From assembly GCF_014873755.1 (NCBI RefSeq), contig NZ_JADBEG010000001.1:1118501-1182500 (forward strand): DNA of 64,000 nucleotides. Reading direction: 5' to 3'. Made by a program: the position numbers and the translations under genes. This DNA is from Amycolatopsis lexingtonensis. GTDB taxonomy: Bacteria > Actinomycetota > Actinomycetes > Mycobacteriales > Pseudonocardiaceae. The notes beneath the pieces are model-generated. The model saw only the letters and a list, made by a program, of their open reading frames with translations. It ran no database searches and was not told the DNA's origin. This document shows, piece by piece, positions 52,136 to 60,151 of this stretch; position 1 is the stretch's first letter; every line of letters begins with the position of its first letter.

Positions 52136-52399
52136 GTGGAGCTGAACGAAGACGTGGTCGCGGACGTGCGCAAGCGGCTGCGGCGGGCACAGGGACAGGT
52201 CGGCGGCCTGATCCAGATGATGGAGGACGGCCGCGACTGCCGGGACGTCATCATCCAGCTCGCCGCCGTCTCCCGGGCGCTGGACCGGGCCGGGTTCCGG
52301 CTGATCGCCAGCGGGCTGGAGCAGTGCCTGTCCGACGACTCGGAGCAGGGTGCCGCCGACCGTGAGCAGCTGGAGAAGCTCTTCTTGACCCTGGCCTAA
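52136..52399 (+). CDS. cstR: CsoR/CstR-family persulfide-sensing repressor
   Basis: An 87-aa all-helical repressor (DVRKRLRRAQGQVGGLIQMM; DGRDCRDVIIQLAAVSRALD; ASGLEQCLSD). Cys35 and Cys64 match the two conserved cysteines, but the copper-ligand histidine four residues before the second Cys in CsoR is Gly60 here, and the family Cu site is therefore incomplete. That pattern is characteristic of CstR, which forms cross-links with persulfides. It probably represses the seven operators in this window. GTG 52136 has AGGAGG. Confidence 0.82.
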   Translation: MELNEDVVADVRKRLRRAQGQVGGLIQMMEDGRDCRDVIIQLAAVSRALDRAGFRLIASGLEQCLSDDSEQGAADREQLEKLFLTLA

Positions 52400-54093
52400 G
52401 GGGCTACGCAGCCGGGCGGGAGCGGGAACCAGCGCAGGGCTTCGAAGTCGGCGGACAGCCCGCTGGGCGCGTCGACGGCGAGGTCCGGCCGCGACCGGAG
52501 GATGCGCTCGGCCCGCCGCAGGTGCTCGGCCAGCGCGTCCTCGCCGAGCCTGCGTGCGGACTGCTCCGGAACGGCGTCGAACGCGCGCAGATCCGGGACC
52601 CGCGGGGTGAACTCGGCCGAACGGGCGTGGCGCCAGAGGCCGGTGCGCGGGTCGAAACGGTACTCGGGCAGCAGCCGGTGGCCGTGCTCGGCGAGCAGCG
52701 TGACGGCGTCGACCAGGTAGTCGCGGACGGTGTCGGAGATGAAGTAGTTGAAGTTGAGCCGGGCCCAGCCCGGCTTGATCCCGTCGCAGCCGCGGGCGCT
52801 CTCTTCGTCGTAGGCGACCGAGTGCTCGGGGTCGATGGCGAGCAGCCGGTGCCCGTACGGGCCGGCGCACGAACAACCGCCGCGGGCCTGGATGCCGAAC
52901 AGGTCGTTGAGGACGGCGACCACGAAGTTGTGGTGCAGGAACAATTCGCCCGCTCGGATCCGGAACGACACGATCGACAGCCTGGCCGACCGGTGGTCAC
53001 CGAGCACCTGGATGCCCGGGTGCGCGGACCAGCGGTGCACGGCGTGCTGCCACAGCCGCTCTTCACGGGCCTGGATGAGGTCCGTGCCGACCGCGTCCTT
53101 GAGCGCGAAGACGATGCCGGCGCGGATGGATTCCACGATCGCGGGAGTGCCGCCTTCCTCCCGGGCGACCGGGTCGTCGAGGTAGCGGTGCCCGCGCGGG
53201 CCGACGAAGGCGACGGTGCCGCCGCCCGGGGCGGTGGGCACCCGGCTGGTGATGAGGTCGCGCCGCGCCACCAGGACACCGGGGGACTGCGGGCCGCCGA
53301 CGAACTTGTGCGGGGAGAGGAAGAGCGCGTCCTTGTGGTCGCCGCGGCCGGGCGAGCTTTCGGCCATCCGGATCGGCACATAGGGGCCTGCGGCGGCGTA
53401 GTCCCAGAAGGACAGTGCGCCGTGCCGGTGCAGCAGGGCCGCGACGCGGTCGGCGTCGGTGAGGATGCCGGTGACGTTGGAGGCCGCGGAGAAGCTGCCG
53501 ATCCGCAGCGGCCGGTCCACGTACCGGCGTAGTTCCGTTTCGAGCCGGTCGAGGTCGACGTGGCCGTTCTCGTCCTCGTCGATGACGACGACGTCGGCGA
53601 TCGATTCGCGCCACGGCAGCTCGTTGGAGTGGTGCTCGTACGGCCCGACGAACACGACCGGCCGCTCGCCGGCGGGAATGCGGTCGGCGAGGCGGTAGCG
53701 CTCGTCGAGACCGGCGGGGATGCGCAGCTCGAGGATGCCGATCAGCTTGTTCACCGCGGCTGTTGCGCCTGAGCCGGAGAAGATCACCAGGTCGTCTTCG
53801 GTGGCGCCGACTGAGGTGTGGATGATGGCGCGGGCCTGTTCGCGCAGCAGGCCGGTGTGCAGTCCGGTGCCGGAGCTTTCGGTGTGGGTGTTGGCGTAGC
53901 GGGGCAGGACGTGCTCGCGGATGAAGTCCTCGACGAAGTCCAAGGCGCGGCCGGAGGCGGTGTAGTCGGCGTAGGTGATGCGGTGCGGTCCGTAGGGGCC
54001 GTCGAGGACCTCGCCTTCGCCGATCAGGCCCCGGCTGATCCGCTCCAGCAGCGCGGACGCGGGTGCGGTGCCGGGGCGTGCGGTCTGGGTCAC
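52396..54093 (-). CDS. Class V aminotransferase-fold PLP enzyme
   Basis: A 565-aa PLP enzyme related to cysteine desulfurases: TYADYTASGRALDFVEDFI, TEDDLVIFSGSGATAAVNKL, FVGPYEHHSNELPWRES, DYAAAGPYVPI and the PLP lysine in FLSPHKFVGGPQSPGVLV. It is about 150 residues longer than NifS/SufS proteins, with an extra C-terminal domain (SADFEALRWFPLPPGCVAP). A Cys-rich loop (ARGGCSCAGPYGHR) resembles the desulfurase active-site loop. GTG 54093 follows AAGGAG. It may release sulfur from cysteine or another substrate; it converges on the repressor gene. Confidence 0.82.
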   Translation of the reverse strand: MTQTARPGTAPASALLERISRGLIGEGEVLDGPYGPHRITYADYTASGRALDFVEDFIREHVLPRYANTHTESSGTGLHTGLLREQARAIIHTSVGATEDDLVIFSGSGATAAVNKLIGILELRIPAGLDERYRLADRIPAGERPVVFVGPYEHHSNELPWRESIADVVVIDEDENGHVDLDRLETELRRYVDRPLRIGSFSAASNVTGILTDADRVAALLHRHGALSFWDYAAAGPYVPIRMAESSPGRGDHKDALFLSPHKFVGGPQSPGVLVARRDLITSRVPTAPGGGTVAFVGPRGHRYLDDPVAREEGGTPAIVESIRAGIVFALKDAVGTDLIQAREERLWQHAVHRWSAHPGIQVLGDHRSARLSIVSFRIRAGELFLHHNFVVAVLNDLFGIQARGGCSCAGPYGHRLLAIDPEHSVAYDEESARGCDGIKPGWARLNFNYFISDTVRDYLVDAVTLLAEHGHRLLPEYRFDPRTGLWRHARSAEFTPRVPDLRAFDAVPEQSARRLGEDALAEHLRRAERILRSRPDLAVDAPSGLSADFEALRWFPLPPGCVAP

Positions 54094-54202
54094 CTGGGAC
54101 TCCTTGCCTCGTGGGCGTGGGTCGAGCCTGCGCGTTGACGGCAGGGGCCGACGCGGGCCATGGTCCCCGGGTGGCAGGACCAACGTCCTCACCGTGGCCG
54201 AG

Positions 54203-54868
54203 TCAGGCCAGCATGCGCAAGTACTCGGTGTCCCCGAGCAAGTGCAGCCGGCGACGGAGGACCGGGTTGTCGGTGGACTGGCTCGCGTGCGCGGCGATCG
54301 CCCTCATCTGCCCGCGGCGATCGACGGGCACGGTCCAGTCGATCTCACCGGCCTGCCGCCCGGTGAACTCGGTGCCGAACTCGGCGTTGAGCCGCGTGGC
54401 CACCTCGTCCGGTACGGCCCAGCCGAGAACCGGGATGCCGAGCGCGGCCGCGGCGTCGAGTGCGGCCTCGGTGGCGCGGATGTGGTCGGGGTGGCCGGTC
54501 ACGCCCCCGAGGTCGAAGGTGACGAGGTGGGTCGGATGGACCCGGGCAGCGATGTCGGCGATGCTCGTGGCGAGGTCGGAGACGGCTACCGAGGCCAAGC
54601 CGGAGTCCGGGTGGCTGAGCAGTGTCGTGCTGGTGATCCCGAGAACGTCCGCTGCGGCGGTCAGCTCGGCGGCGCGGACGTCGGCTAGTTCGCCTGGCCT
54701 GCCGTGCAGCGTCGACGCTTCGCCGTGGGTGAAGCACAGCACCGAGACGTCCGCGCCGCCGCGGACGAACGAGTCCAGGACCGCTCCGAGCCCGAAGGAT
54801 TCGTCGTCGGGATGGGCGACCACGGCAAGGACTTGCCCGAGTCGCGGAAATGGTGCGCCGCTGGTCAT
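54203..54868 (-). CDS. PIG-L/LmbE-family deacetylase
   Basis: A 221-aa zinc hydrolase: VVAHPDDESFGLGAVL carries the first His and the DD catalytic/metal residues, and GGVTGHPDHIRATEA the second histidine pair. In actinomycetes such enzymes deacetylate GlcNAc-inositol (MshB) or act on mycothiol S-conjugates (Mca); this protein is shorter than both (about 290). Given the sulfur context, a bacillithiol/mycothiol-related role is conceivable but unproven. CGGAGC precedes the ATG. Confidence 0.87.
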   Translation of the reverse strand: MTSGAPFPRLGQVLAVVAHPDDESFGLGAVLDSFVRGGADVSVLCFTHGEASTLHGRPGELADVRAAELTAAADVLGITSTTLLSHPDSGLASVAVSDLATSIADIAARVHPTHLVTFDLGGVTGHPDHIRATEAALDAAAALGIPVLGWAVPDEVATRLNAEFGTEFTGRQAGEIDWTVPVDRRGQMRAIAAHASQSTDNPVLRRRLHLLGDTEYLRMLA

Positions 54869-54881
54869 GTTTGCTCCGATC

Positions 54882-54914
54882 GGGTGGTGACCGGCGGACT
54901 GCCGGTCACCACCC
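54882..54914 (-). terminator. Perfect 14-bp hairpin terminator
   Basis: GGGTGGTGACCGGC (54882-54895) and GCCGGTCACCACCC (54901-54914) with a 5-nt loop, directly after the zinc-ribbon gene and before the PIG-L start. Confidence 0.8.
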
Positions 54915-54920
54915 GGGTGG

Positions 54921-55082
54921 TCAGCGGCGGCTGAACAGCCGCCACGGCTTCCGTTCGGGCTGCTCGGCGGAGCAGGAGCAGCGCTGGGCGGCGGGGACGT
55001 CGCCGAGTACCTGTTCGACGTGGTTGCCGCAGCCCTGGTAGGACGGCTTCCCGCACTTCGAACAGACGATCCGCTGGCACAT
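54921..55082 (-). CDS. Small zinc-ribbon protein (53 aa)
   Basis: A 53-residue protein with MCQRIVCSKCGKPSYQGCG near the start and RCSCSAEQ further on; the two CxxC/CxC groups should bind one zinc. It ends in a basic tail WRLFSRR. Small proteins of this CxxCGKP-x-x-x-GCG pattern are widespread in actinomycetes with no assigned role. ATG 55082 has GGAGG 8 nt upstream. A CstR-type operator lies 45 nt upstream, so it probably responds to persulfide. Confidence 0.75.
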   Translation of the reverse strand: MCQRIVCSKCGKPSYQGCGNHVEQVLGDVPAAQRCSCSAEQPERKPWRLFSRR

Positions 55083-55126
55083 CGGGTGTTCCTCCACGAG
55101 TCTCGGGGTTGGTTTCCAAGTTCAAT

Positions 55127-55142
55127 ATACCCCTGGGGGTAT
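55127..55142 (-). promoter_or_regulatory. CsoR/CstR-type operator (zinc-ribbon gene)
   Basis: ATACCCCTGGGGGTAT, the best palindrome of the set, 45 nt upstream of the zinc-ribbon ATG; it could also influence the plus-strand relic. Confidence 0.78.
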
Positions 55143-55175
55143 CTGTGGTGCTAGCGGATCAGTGGCGGGCCCCTC

Positions 55176-55400
55176 GTGTTCGCCGTCCCGATGGCGGTGA
55201 TCGCGGTGTGGATGCTCGTCTCCGCCCCGACCGTGCTGCTGCGGCCCACCCAGCGAGCCCTTACGAGATCCTCGTGCAATCCGCCGCTGGCGCACCGGCG
55301 CAGCCTGGCCCAAGCGCTCGACCCGCGCGTGGTGATTGAAGTGCCCGAACGGGAAGAGCTTCGCCGTCTTTCGTCGCCGGCGGAGGTGACCGAAGGCCCT
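55176..55400 (+). pseudogene. DUF302 relic
   Basis: PYEIL in one frame, then CNPPLAHR in the next, then SLAQALDPRVVIEVPEREEL reproduce the order of the intact DUF302 gene at 60864-61256 (PYVILGACNPPLAHR...SLVQALDPQVMITVPEREEL) with the central ADRMIGLLLPCNVVV segment deleted. The region before it (FAVPMAVIAVWMLVSAPTV) is hydrophobic and of uncertain origin. It lies between a CstR operator and the second SQR. Confidence 0.65.
55385..55399 (+). promoter_or_regulatory. DosR/DevR-like box before second SQR
   Basis: GGTGACCGAAGGCCC, 36-50 nt upstream of the SQR-like GTG at 55435. Confidence 0.4.
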
Positions 55401-55434
55401 ACTCGCCGCGGCGGCGCGGCCGAAGACTGGCCGG

Positions 55435-56682
55435 GTGACCAAGCGAATCGTGATCCTCGGCGGCGGGACCGGCGGCACGCTGTCGGCCAACCGGCTGCGC
55501 CGTGACCTGGGCGACGGCGCGGACATCACCGTCGTCGACCACGACGACGACCACATCTACCAGCCCGGGCTGCTGTTCGTGCCCTTCGGCCTCAGCGCCC
55601 CCGAAGACCTCGTGCGATCCCGCCCCCGGCAGCTGCGCGACGGCATCCACTACCGCCGCGCCGCCGTCGACCGGGTGGACGCCGAGAGCGACCAGGTCCA
55701 CCTGCAGGACGGCACGGCCCTGCCCTACGACGTCCTGGTGATCGCCACCGGCGCACGCCTGATGCCCGAGGAGACCGAAGGGCTGACCGGCGCCGGCCGG
55801 CGCGATACCGTGCACTCCTTCTACGACTACGAAGGGGCCGTGGCCCTGGAGTCCGCGCTGGCCGGGTTCACCGCCGGACGGCTCGTGGTGAACGTGGTCG
55901 ACCTGCCGATCAAGTGCCCGGTCGCCCCGCTCGAGTTCTGCTTCCTCGCCGACTGGTACTTCACCGAACGCGGTGTCCGCGACCAGGTCCAGCTGACTTA
56001 TGTCACCCCCTTGGACGGCGCGTTCACCAAACCCGTCGCCTCCCGGACCCTGGCTGGGCTGCTGGCGGAGAAGAACATCGAGCTGGTCACCGAGTTCAAC
56101 ACCGGAGAGGTCGACGGCACCGGCAAACGCCTGATCTCCTACGACGGGCGGGAGGTCGCCTTCGACCTGGCGGTCGTGGTGCCCCTGCACGGCGGAGCGT
56201 CCTATGTGGAGCACACGCCGGGGCTGGGCGACGAGTTCGGGTTCGTCCCGGCCGACCCGCACACCCTGCAGTCGAAGGCCCGTCCGAACATCTTCGTCAT
56301 CGGCGACGCCGCGGCGCTCCCGACGTCGAAAGCCGGTTCGGTCACCCACTTCGAGGGCGAGGTGCTCGCGCGCAATGTCGCCCGGTTCCTCGCCGGGGAA
56401 GAGCTGGACGCCGGTTTCGACGGGCACACGAACTGCTTCATCGAAAGCGGCTTCCACAAGGCGATGCTCATCGACTTCAACTACGACACCGAGCCGCTGA
56501 CCGGGCACTTCCCGACAGTCGTGGGCCTGCCGCTGCTGAAGGAGTCGCGGCTCAACCACCTGGGCAAGCTGATGTTCTCCTGGCTGTACTGGCACACCCT
56601 CCTGCCCGGCCGCGACATCCCCGGCGTGTCCACGCCGATGCCGCGCGCGGGCAAGCACTTTCCCGTTCCCGCCGACCACTGA
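55435..56682 (+). CDS. Sulfide:quinone reductase-like flavoprotein, copy 2
   Basis: A 415-aa FAD protein: RIVILGGGTGGTLSANRLRR, VLVIATGARLMPEETEGL and NIFVIGDAAALPTSKAGSVT. SQR cysteines are at VDLPIKCPVAPLEFCFLADW and TNCFIESGF. The end (LKESRLNHLGKLMFSWLYWH) suits membrane attachment. It is not a close copy of the 49637 protein. It heads an operon with DsrC-like and DsrE-like genes, so the sulfur it makes may be passed to these carriers. Confidence 0.88.
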   Translation: MTKRIVILGGGTGGTLSANRLRRDLGDGADITVVDHDDDHIYQPGLLFVPFGLSAPEDLVRSRPRQLRDGIHYRRAAVDRVDAESDQVHLQDGTALPYDVLVIATGARLMPEETEGLTGAGRRDTVHSFYDYEGAVALESALAGFTAGRLVVNVVDLPIKCPVAPLEFCFLADWYFTERGVRDQVQLTYVTPLDGAFTKPVASRTLAGLLAEKNIELVTEFNTGEVDGTGKRLISYDGREVAFDLAVVVPLHGGASYVEHTPGLGDEFGFVPADPHTLQSKARPNIFVIGDAAALPTSKAGSVTHFEGEVLARNVARFLAGEELDAGFDGHTNCFIESGFHKAMLIDFNYDTEPLTGHFPTVVGLPLLKESRLNHLGKLMFSWLYWHTLLPGRDIPGVSTPMPRAGKHFPVPADH

Positions 56683-56706
56683 GAACCCTCCGAGGAGGAC
56701 ACCGAC

Positions 56707-57024
56707 ATGCCCACCGCGACCTACGCCGGCACCCCGGTGCCGGTGACCGAGGACGGCTTCTTCACCGACCCGGACCGCTGGACCGAAGAGATGGCGCCCG
56801 AGATCGCCCGCGAAGCCGGCATCGACGCGCTGACCGACCAGCACTGGCAGGTCATCAAGCACATGCGGCACGAGTACGCGGAAAAGGGCACCGGGCCGAC
56901 CGTCCGCGCGCTGGGCCGTACCTCGGGGGTCACCATCAAGCAGCTGTACCAGCTGTTCCCCAAGGGCCCGGCCAAGATCGCGGCGAAGATCGCCGGCATC
57001 CCCAAGCCCCGCGGCTGCATCTGA
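56707..57024 (+). CDS. DsrC/TusE-family sulfur-carrier protein
   Basis: A 105-aa protein: GTPVPVTEDGFFTDPDRWTE, LTDQHWQVIKHMRHEYAEKG and the C-terminal arm KQLYQLFPKGPAKIAAKIAG followed by IPKPRGCI. The penultimate Cys104 (CysA) is present, but the second DsrC cysteine 11 residues earlier is Ala93, so it cannot form the DsrC trisulfide. It is therefore TusE-like or a single-Cys carrier. CGAGGAGG precedes the ATG. Not accompanied by dsrAB. Confidence 0.88.
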   Translation: MPTATYAGTPVPVTEDGFFTDPDRWTEEMAPEIAREAGIDALTDQHWQVIKHMRHEYAEKGTGPTVRALGRTSGVTIKQLYQLFPKGPAKIAAKIAGIPKPRGCI

Positions 57025-57038
57025 GAAGGCGGCACACC

Positions 57039-57506
57039 ATGAGCGACAAGATCGAAAAGATCTCCCTCATCATCTCCAAGGGCTCCCTGGAGGCCATCTA
57101 CCCCGGGCTGATCATGGCCAACGGCGCCCGCGCCGAAGGCATCGAAGCCAACCTGTTCTTCACCTTCTTCGGCCTGGACGCCGTCCACAAAGCCCGCCAC
57201 GAGCACATCAAGCTGGCCACCGTCGGCAACCCCGGGCTGCACCTGGCCACCTGGGCCGGCGGTTTCCCCGGTGTCGCGTCGGTGATGACCCAGTACATGG
57301 CGCACAAGATGGAGAAGCTGGACATCCCGCCGATCCCGGAGTTCATCGAGATGATCTCCGACACCGGTGCCGGGCTCTACGCCTGCAAGGCTTCGGTCGA
57401 CCTGTTCGGTCTCGAGAAGGACGATCTGATCGAGCAGGTGCAGGGCATCATCACCGTTGGGGAATTCTACGAGCAGGCCGCGGGCGGTCAGATCATCTTC
57501 ACCTGA
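57039..57506 (+). CDS. DsrE-family sulfur-transfer protein
   Basis: A 155-aa DsrE/DsrE3A-type protein: KISLIISKGSLEAIYPGLIM, EANLFFTFFGLDAVHKARHE and the putative active cysteine in DTGAGLYACKASVDLFGLEK. Long amphipathic MGK-type helices (VMTQYMAHKMEKLDIPPIPE) are usual for DsrE3. It follows the DsrC-like gene by 14 nt and probably exchanges persulfide with it. Confidence 0.9.
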   Translation: MSDKIEKISLIISKGSLEAIYPGLIMANGARAEGIEANLFFTFFGLDAVHKARHEHIKLATVGNPGLHLATWAGGFPGVASVMTQYMAHKMEKLDIPPIPEFIEMISDTGAGLYACKASVDLFGLEKDDLIEQVQGIITVGEFYEQAAGGQIIFT

Positions 57507-58011
57507 GCGGGACGCCGCAGGAGATGGCGGCGTAGGCGAGCATGCTGATGCCCATCACCGGCCCGACTATCCGGCTCGTCGTGGTCCGTGTCCGGCAGGG
57601 GCGCCGGAGGAAGCCGAGCGCGCCCAGCTGCAGCGCACCGAGTACCGCGATCCAAGGCGCTGCCGGGCGCACTACGAAACGGCGCCCCGGAGCTGTGACG
57701 GCCGGTCGCCTGCCACTGGCCGAGTTCGGGCTGGACGCCGCGTGCGACGGGACCGCGGTCCTCCTCCCGTAGGCCCAGGCCCGGAGGATCTTTCTTCGCC
57801 GATCACCGCCGCGGGCGCCCTGCCGTCACCTGCAGGAACGCGGCGTGGACACGACCGGTCAAGCGGCCTACCCTCGAGGAGTTCCCGGCGGCTGGCCCGG
57901 AGGCCACCACGACTGAACACCCCAGACCGAGGACGGCCATGGCAACGTCCCGCGGCAACTTCCCCAGGCGGGGGTCAACAGATCCATCGACGGATCCGCG
58001 ATGAGTCCCAG
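57507..58011. other. Gene-poor stretch
   Basis: About 500 nt. A short minus-strand hydrophobic tail (IVGPVMGISMLAYAAISCGV near 57510-57570) could be the end of a lost membrane protein. No complete gene or ribosome binding site was found. Confidence 0.4.
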
Positions 58012-58392
58012 TTGCGGGTTTGCGGAGGTTCCTGCGACACCGCGAACCTTCAGGGGGCGTTGATCGCCGATTCCTCGGCCATCGATTCCGCCGACTTCGC
58101 CCTGGACGGCAAGCGATACGTGGTCGCCTGCTGCCCGGAACACATGAAATCGTTGATCGAAAATGCCCGGGTCGCCTGGGTTGTCGAAGAACTGTGGTTC
58201 GGCAGGTTGTGCCGGGCCAGTCGCTTGCCTGGGGTCAGAGACGCGGACGTCGGCAGAATCGGGGTCCACGCGCGGCTGAGCCCAGCCGACCTGCGCGCGG
58301 CTCTCACCTGGAATTCGGCGCAGAACGAGCCGAGGCTGACCCTGCCCGGTGGACAGGTCGTCCCGCTGGTGCCGCCCTCGGACGACCGGTGA
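58012..58392 (+). CDS. Hypothetical Cys-containing protein
   Basis: About 126 residues, start uncertain (TTG 58012 is assumed; the frame is open further upstream). The N-terminal half has RVCGGSCDTANLQGALIADS and VVACCPEHMKSLIENARVAW, whose CxxxC and CC-x-x-H could bind a metal. The C-terminal half (SPADLRAALTWNSAQNEPRL) is amphipathic. No family recognised. Confidence 0.55.
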   Translation: MRVCGGSCDTANLQGALIADSSAIDSADFALDGKRYVVACCPEHMKSLIENARVAWVVEELWFGRLCRASRLPGVRDADVGRIGVHARLSPADLRAALTWNSAQNEPRLTLPGGQVVPLVPPSDDR

Positions 58393-58592
58393 TCGCTCGT
58401 CTTGTCAGGTAATTGTCGTGGCCGCGCTCACGAGCATCAGCTGGCACCCGCGGGGGCCGAGCGGGTCTGGCGGGTGGCAGTCCGGACAGTGGGCGCCGGG
58501 AATCTGCACGGGCTCGGCAACGGAGCGGCGTTCATCGGGCACAGGCGGCGGATTGCTGTTTGTCCGGTGTCCAGTCCGTCCTTGCTTGCCGG

Positions 58593-59204
58593 TCAGCGTG
58601 TGGTCGGCTCGGCGACCTGCACGCCCACGACCCCGGGCCGCGCGCCGGCGATGACCGTCGCGATGTGGCGTTCCGCTTCGTCGGCGCCTTCGGCGGTCAG
58701 TGTGACGCACCCGTCGGACACGGTGACCTGCCACGGCCGGCGGCTCGCCGTCGACAGGTGGTGCCTGATGTCGTCGGCGATGAGGTGATCCTCACGTGCG
58801 ATCGTCCGCAGCAGGTCACGCCGGCTGACGACGCCGGCCAGCTTCGTGCCGGCCACGATCGGGATCACCCTCAGGTGCTTGTCGAGCATCAAGCGGCTCA
58901 AGGCCGCTTCGTGTGCGTCGGGACCGGCCGTGACGACGTCGGTCGTCATCACCTCGGCGACCGTGGCGGACGGCATCGACGCGGGTGGTGGCGGGGCGTC
59001 TTCGTGGATCAGAGTCCTCGGGTCGGGCAGGATCCGGCCGCGCAGAAGATCGGCCTCGGCCACCACGCCGACGAGGTCGCCGTCCTCGTCGACCACCGGC
59101 AGCGTCGTGAAACCGTGGGTCGTCAACAGCCGTACGACCTCCTTCACCGAGGTCTCCGGTGTGGCGGTCACGACTGATTTCGTCATCAGCTGGTCGGCCC
59201 GCAT
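58593..59204 (-). CDS. CBS-pair protein with C-terminal BON domain (copy 2)
   Basis: A 203-aa protein: CBS1 RADQLMTKSVVTATPETSVK...LPVVDEDGDLVGVVAEADLL, CBS2 VAEVMTTDVVTAGPDAHEAA...IPIVAGTKLAGVVSRRDLL, then BON (WQVTVSDGCVTLTAEGADEA). Same architecture as the protein at 18876 but clearly diverged. ATG 59204 (or the adjacent one at 59207) follows GGAAGG. DosR-like boxes at 59319 and 59442 lie upstream. Confidence 0.87.
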   Translation of the reverse strand: MRADQLMTKSVVTATPETSVKEVVRLLTTHGFTTLPVVDEDGDLVGVVAEADLLRGRILPDPRTLIHEDAPPPPASMPSATVAEVMTTDVVTAGPDAHEAALSRLMLDKHLRVIPIVAGTKLAGVVSRRDLLRTIAREDHLIADDIRHHLSTASRRPWQVTVSDGCVTLTAEGADEAERHIATVIAGARPGVVGVQVAEPTTR

Positions 59205-59318
59205 CATGGTCCTTCCGGGGTGTCGGTGAAGCCGGCTTCCCCAAGGGGCGCCGATGGTCTGGTGCCGATCCTCCCCGGATGGCGGGCCGGTCCCAAGGGA
59301 GCTTCGGGTACTCAAGCG

Positions 59319-59456
59319 AGGACCTTGGTCACGAAGGGGCGATCGGATCATCGGCCCCGGACGGTTACGGGCCTTGCTCGCCGGCGATGGCCACGGTGCT
59401 TCACCGCTGTCTTCGTCATGAGTCGTTTTTCCTTCCCCATAGGGACTTTGAGCCCT
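59319..59456 (-). promoter_or_regulatory. DosR/DevR-like boxes upstream of CBS-BON copy 2
   Basis: AGGACCTTGGTCAC (59319-59332) and GGGACTTTGAGCCCT (59442-59456), 115 and 238 nt from the CBS-BON start. The second is among the best matches in the window. Confidence 0.55.
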
Positions 59457-59699
59457 CGGAGGCGGCGTCGGGAGGGAGAATCGTTGAAGGTCGAGGGAGC
59501 GTCCGCAGCCTCCGATGCACTCCCGAAGCGGACTCCCTCGCGCAGAACGGTGGTGGTGGTACGGGCCGCGTTCCCCTCCCCCTGCCGCCCGGCCGCCACC
59601 ACCGCGTCTGCGGTTGTCCGGCAACTGCTGCGGGCTTCTGCCCGGAACGGAGGTGCCGCACGCGAGCTGAGCCCGCCCTGCCGGCGGGCGTCGTTCGGA

Positions 59700-59949
59700 T
59701 GGACTGGTTGTCGGCGAGGCCGCGGCGCAGCGAGCGGACCGAGTGCCGGGCTGCGCAGGTAGGTAGTCGAGCACCGCGTTGCCCGGTGCGCCGTCGTAGC
59801 CCGATTGCCGCGACGGCCGCGGTGATGTCGGCGACGTAGCCGACGAACAGCCCGGTCAACGCGAGTGCCGCGACGGTCAGGGCGAGGATGCTCGGGGACT
59901 TCGACGTGAGGAACTGCCAGACTTGCCGCAGCCACGGGGGAAGGTTCAC
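59700..59949 (-). pseudogene. Membrane-protein fragment, frameshifted
   Basis: From GTG 59949 the minus strand reads NLPPWLRQVWQFLTSKSPSI then LALTVAALALTGLFVGYVAD, one confident TM helix. Near 59800 the continuation splits between frames (AVAAIGLRRRTG versus IGYDGAPGNAVLDYL). Family unrecognised; it may be the start of a lost polytopic protein. Nothing else convincing fills 59205-60151. Confidence 0.35.
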
Positions 59950-60012
59950 CGTGCCACCGGTCCGACACACCGCGTTATGGATTGCCCGCGGGCGCCCCTG
60001 CCATCGCGGCGA

Positions 60013-60043
60013 GGGCCCACGCTCCCGGAAGGGCCTGACGCCC
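60013..60043 (+). promoter_or_regulatory. Weak DosR/DevR-like box pair
   Basis: GGGCCCACGCTCCC (60013-60026) and GGGCCTGACGCCC (60031-60043), 109-139 nt upstream of DUF2202 copy 2. Only the outer G and C triplets fit well. Confidence 0.3.
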
Positions 60044-60151
60044 GAAGCGCGGCGGGCTCCACGTCGTCTCCACATCGGCCACACGGCGCCTGCGCGCACG
60101 GCGCGAATTCTGAAGGTGCCGGAGGAAGTCCGGCACGGAGAAGGAGGAGAC

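Noticed and set aside
54151..54170. GGCCATGGTCCCC as a DosR-like box
   Set aside because: It fits the outer G and C triplets only and lies between two minus-strand genes with no dormancy-family link.
57542..57772. 76-aa plus-strand ORF after the DsrE gene
   Set aside because: Composition is Arg/Pro-rich without motifs and it has no ribosome binding site; the region looks non-coding.
59348..59419. 23-aa basic peptide ORF (MTKTAVKHRGHRRRAR...) on the minus strand
   Set aside because: The GGAAGG site is about 11 nt from the ATG and the DosR-like box is too close to the start to drive it; there is no conservation evidence. Kept only as a note.
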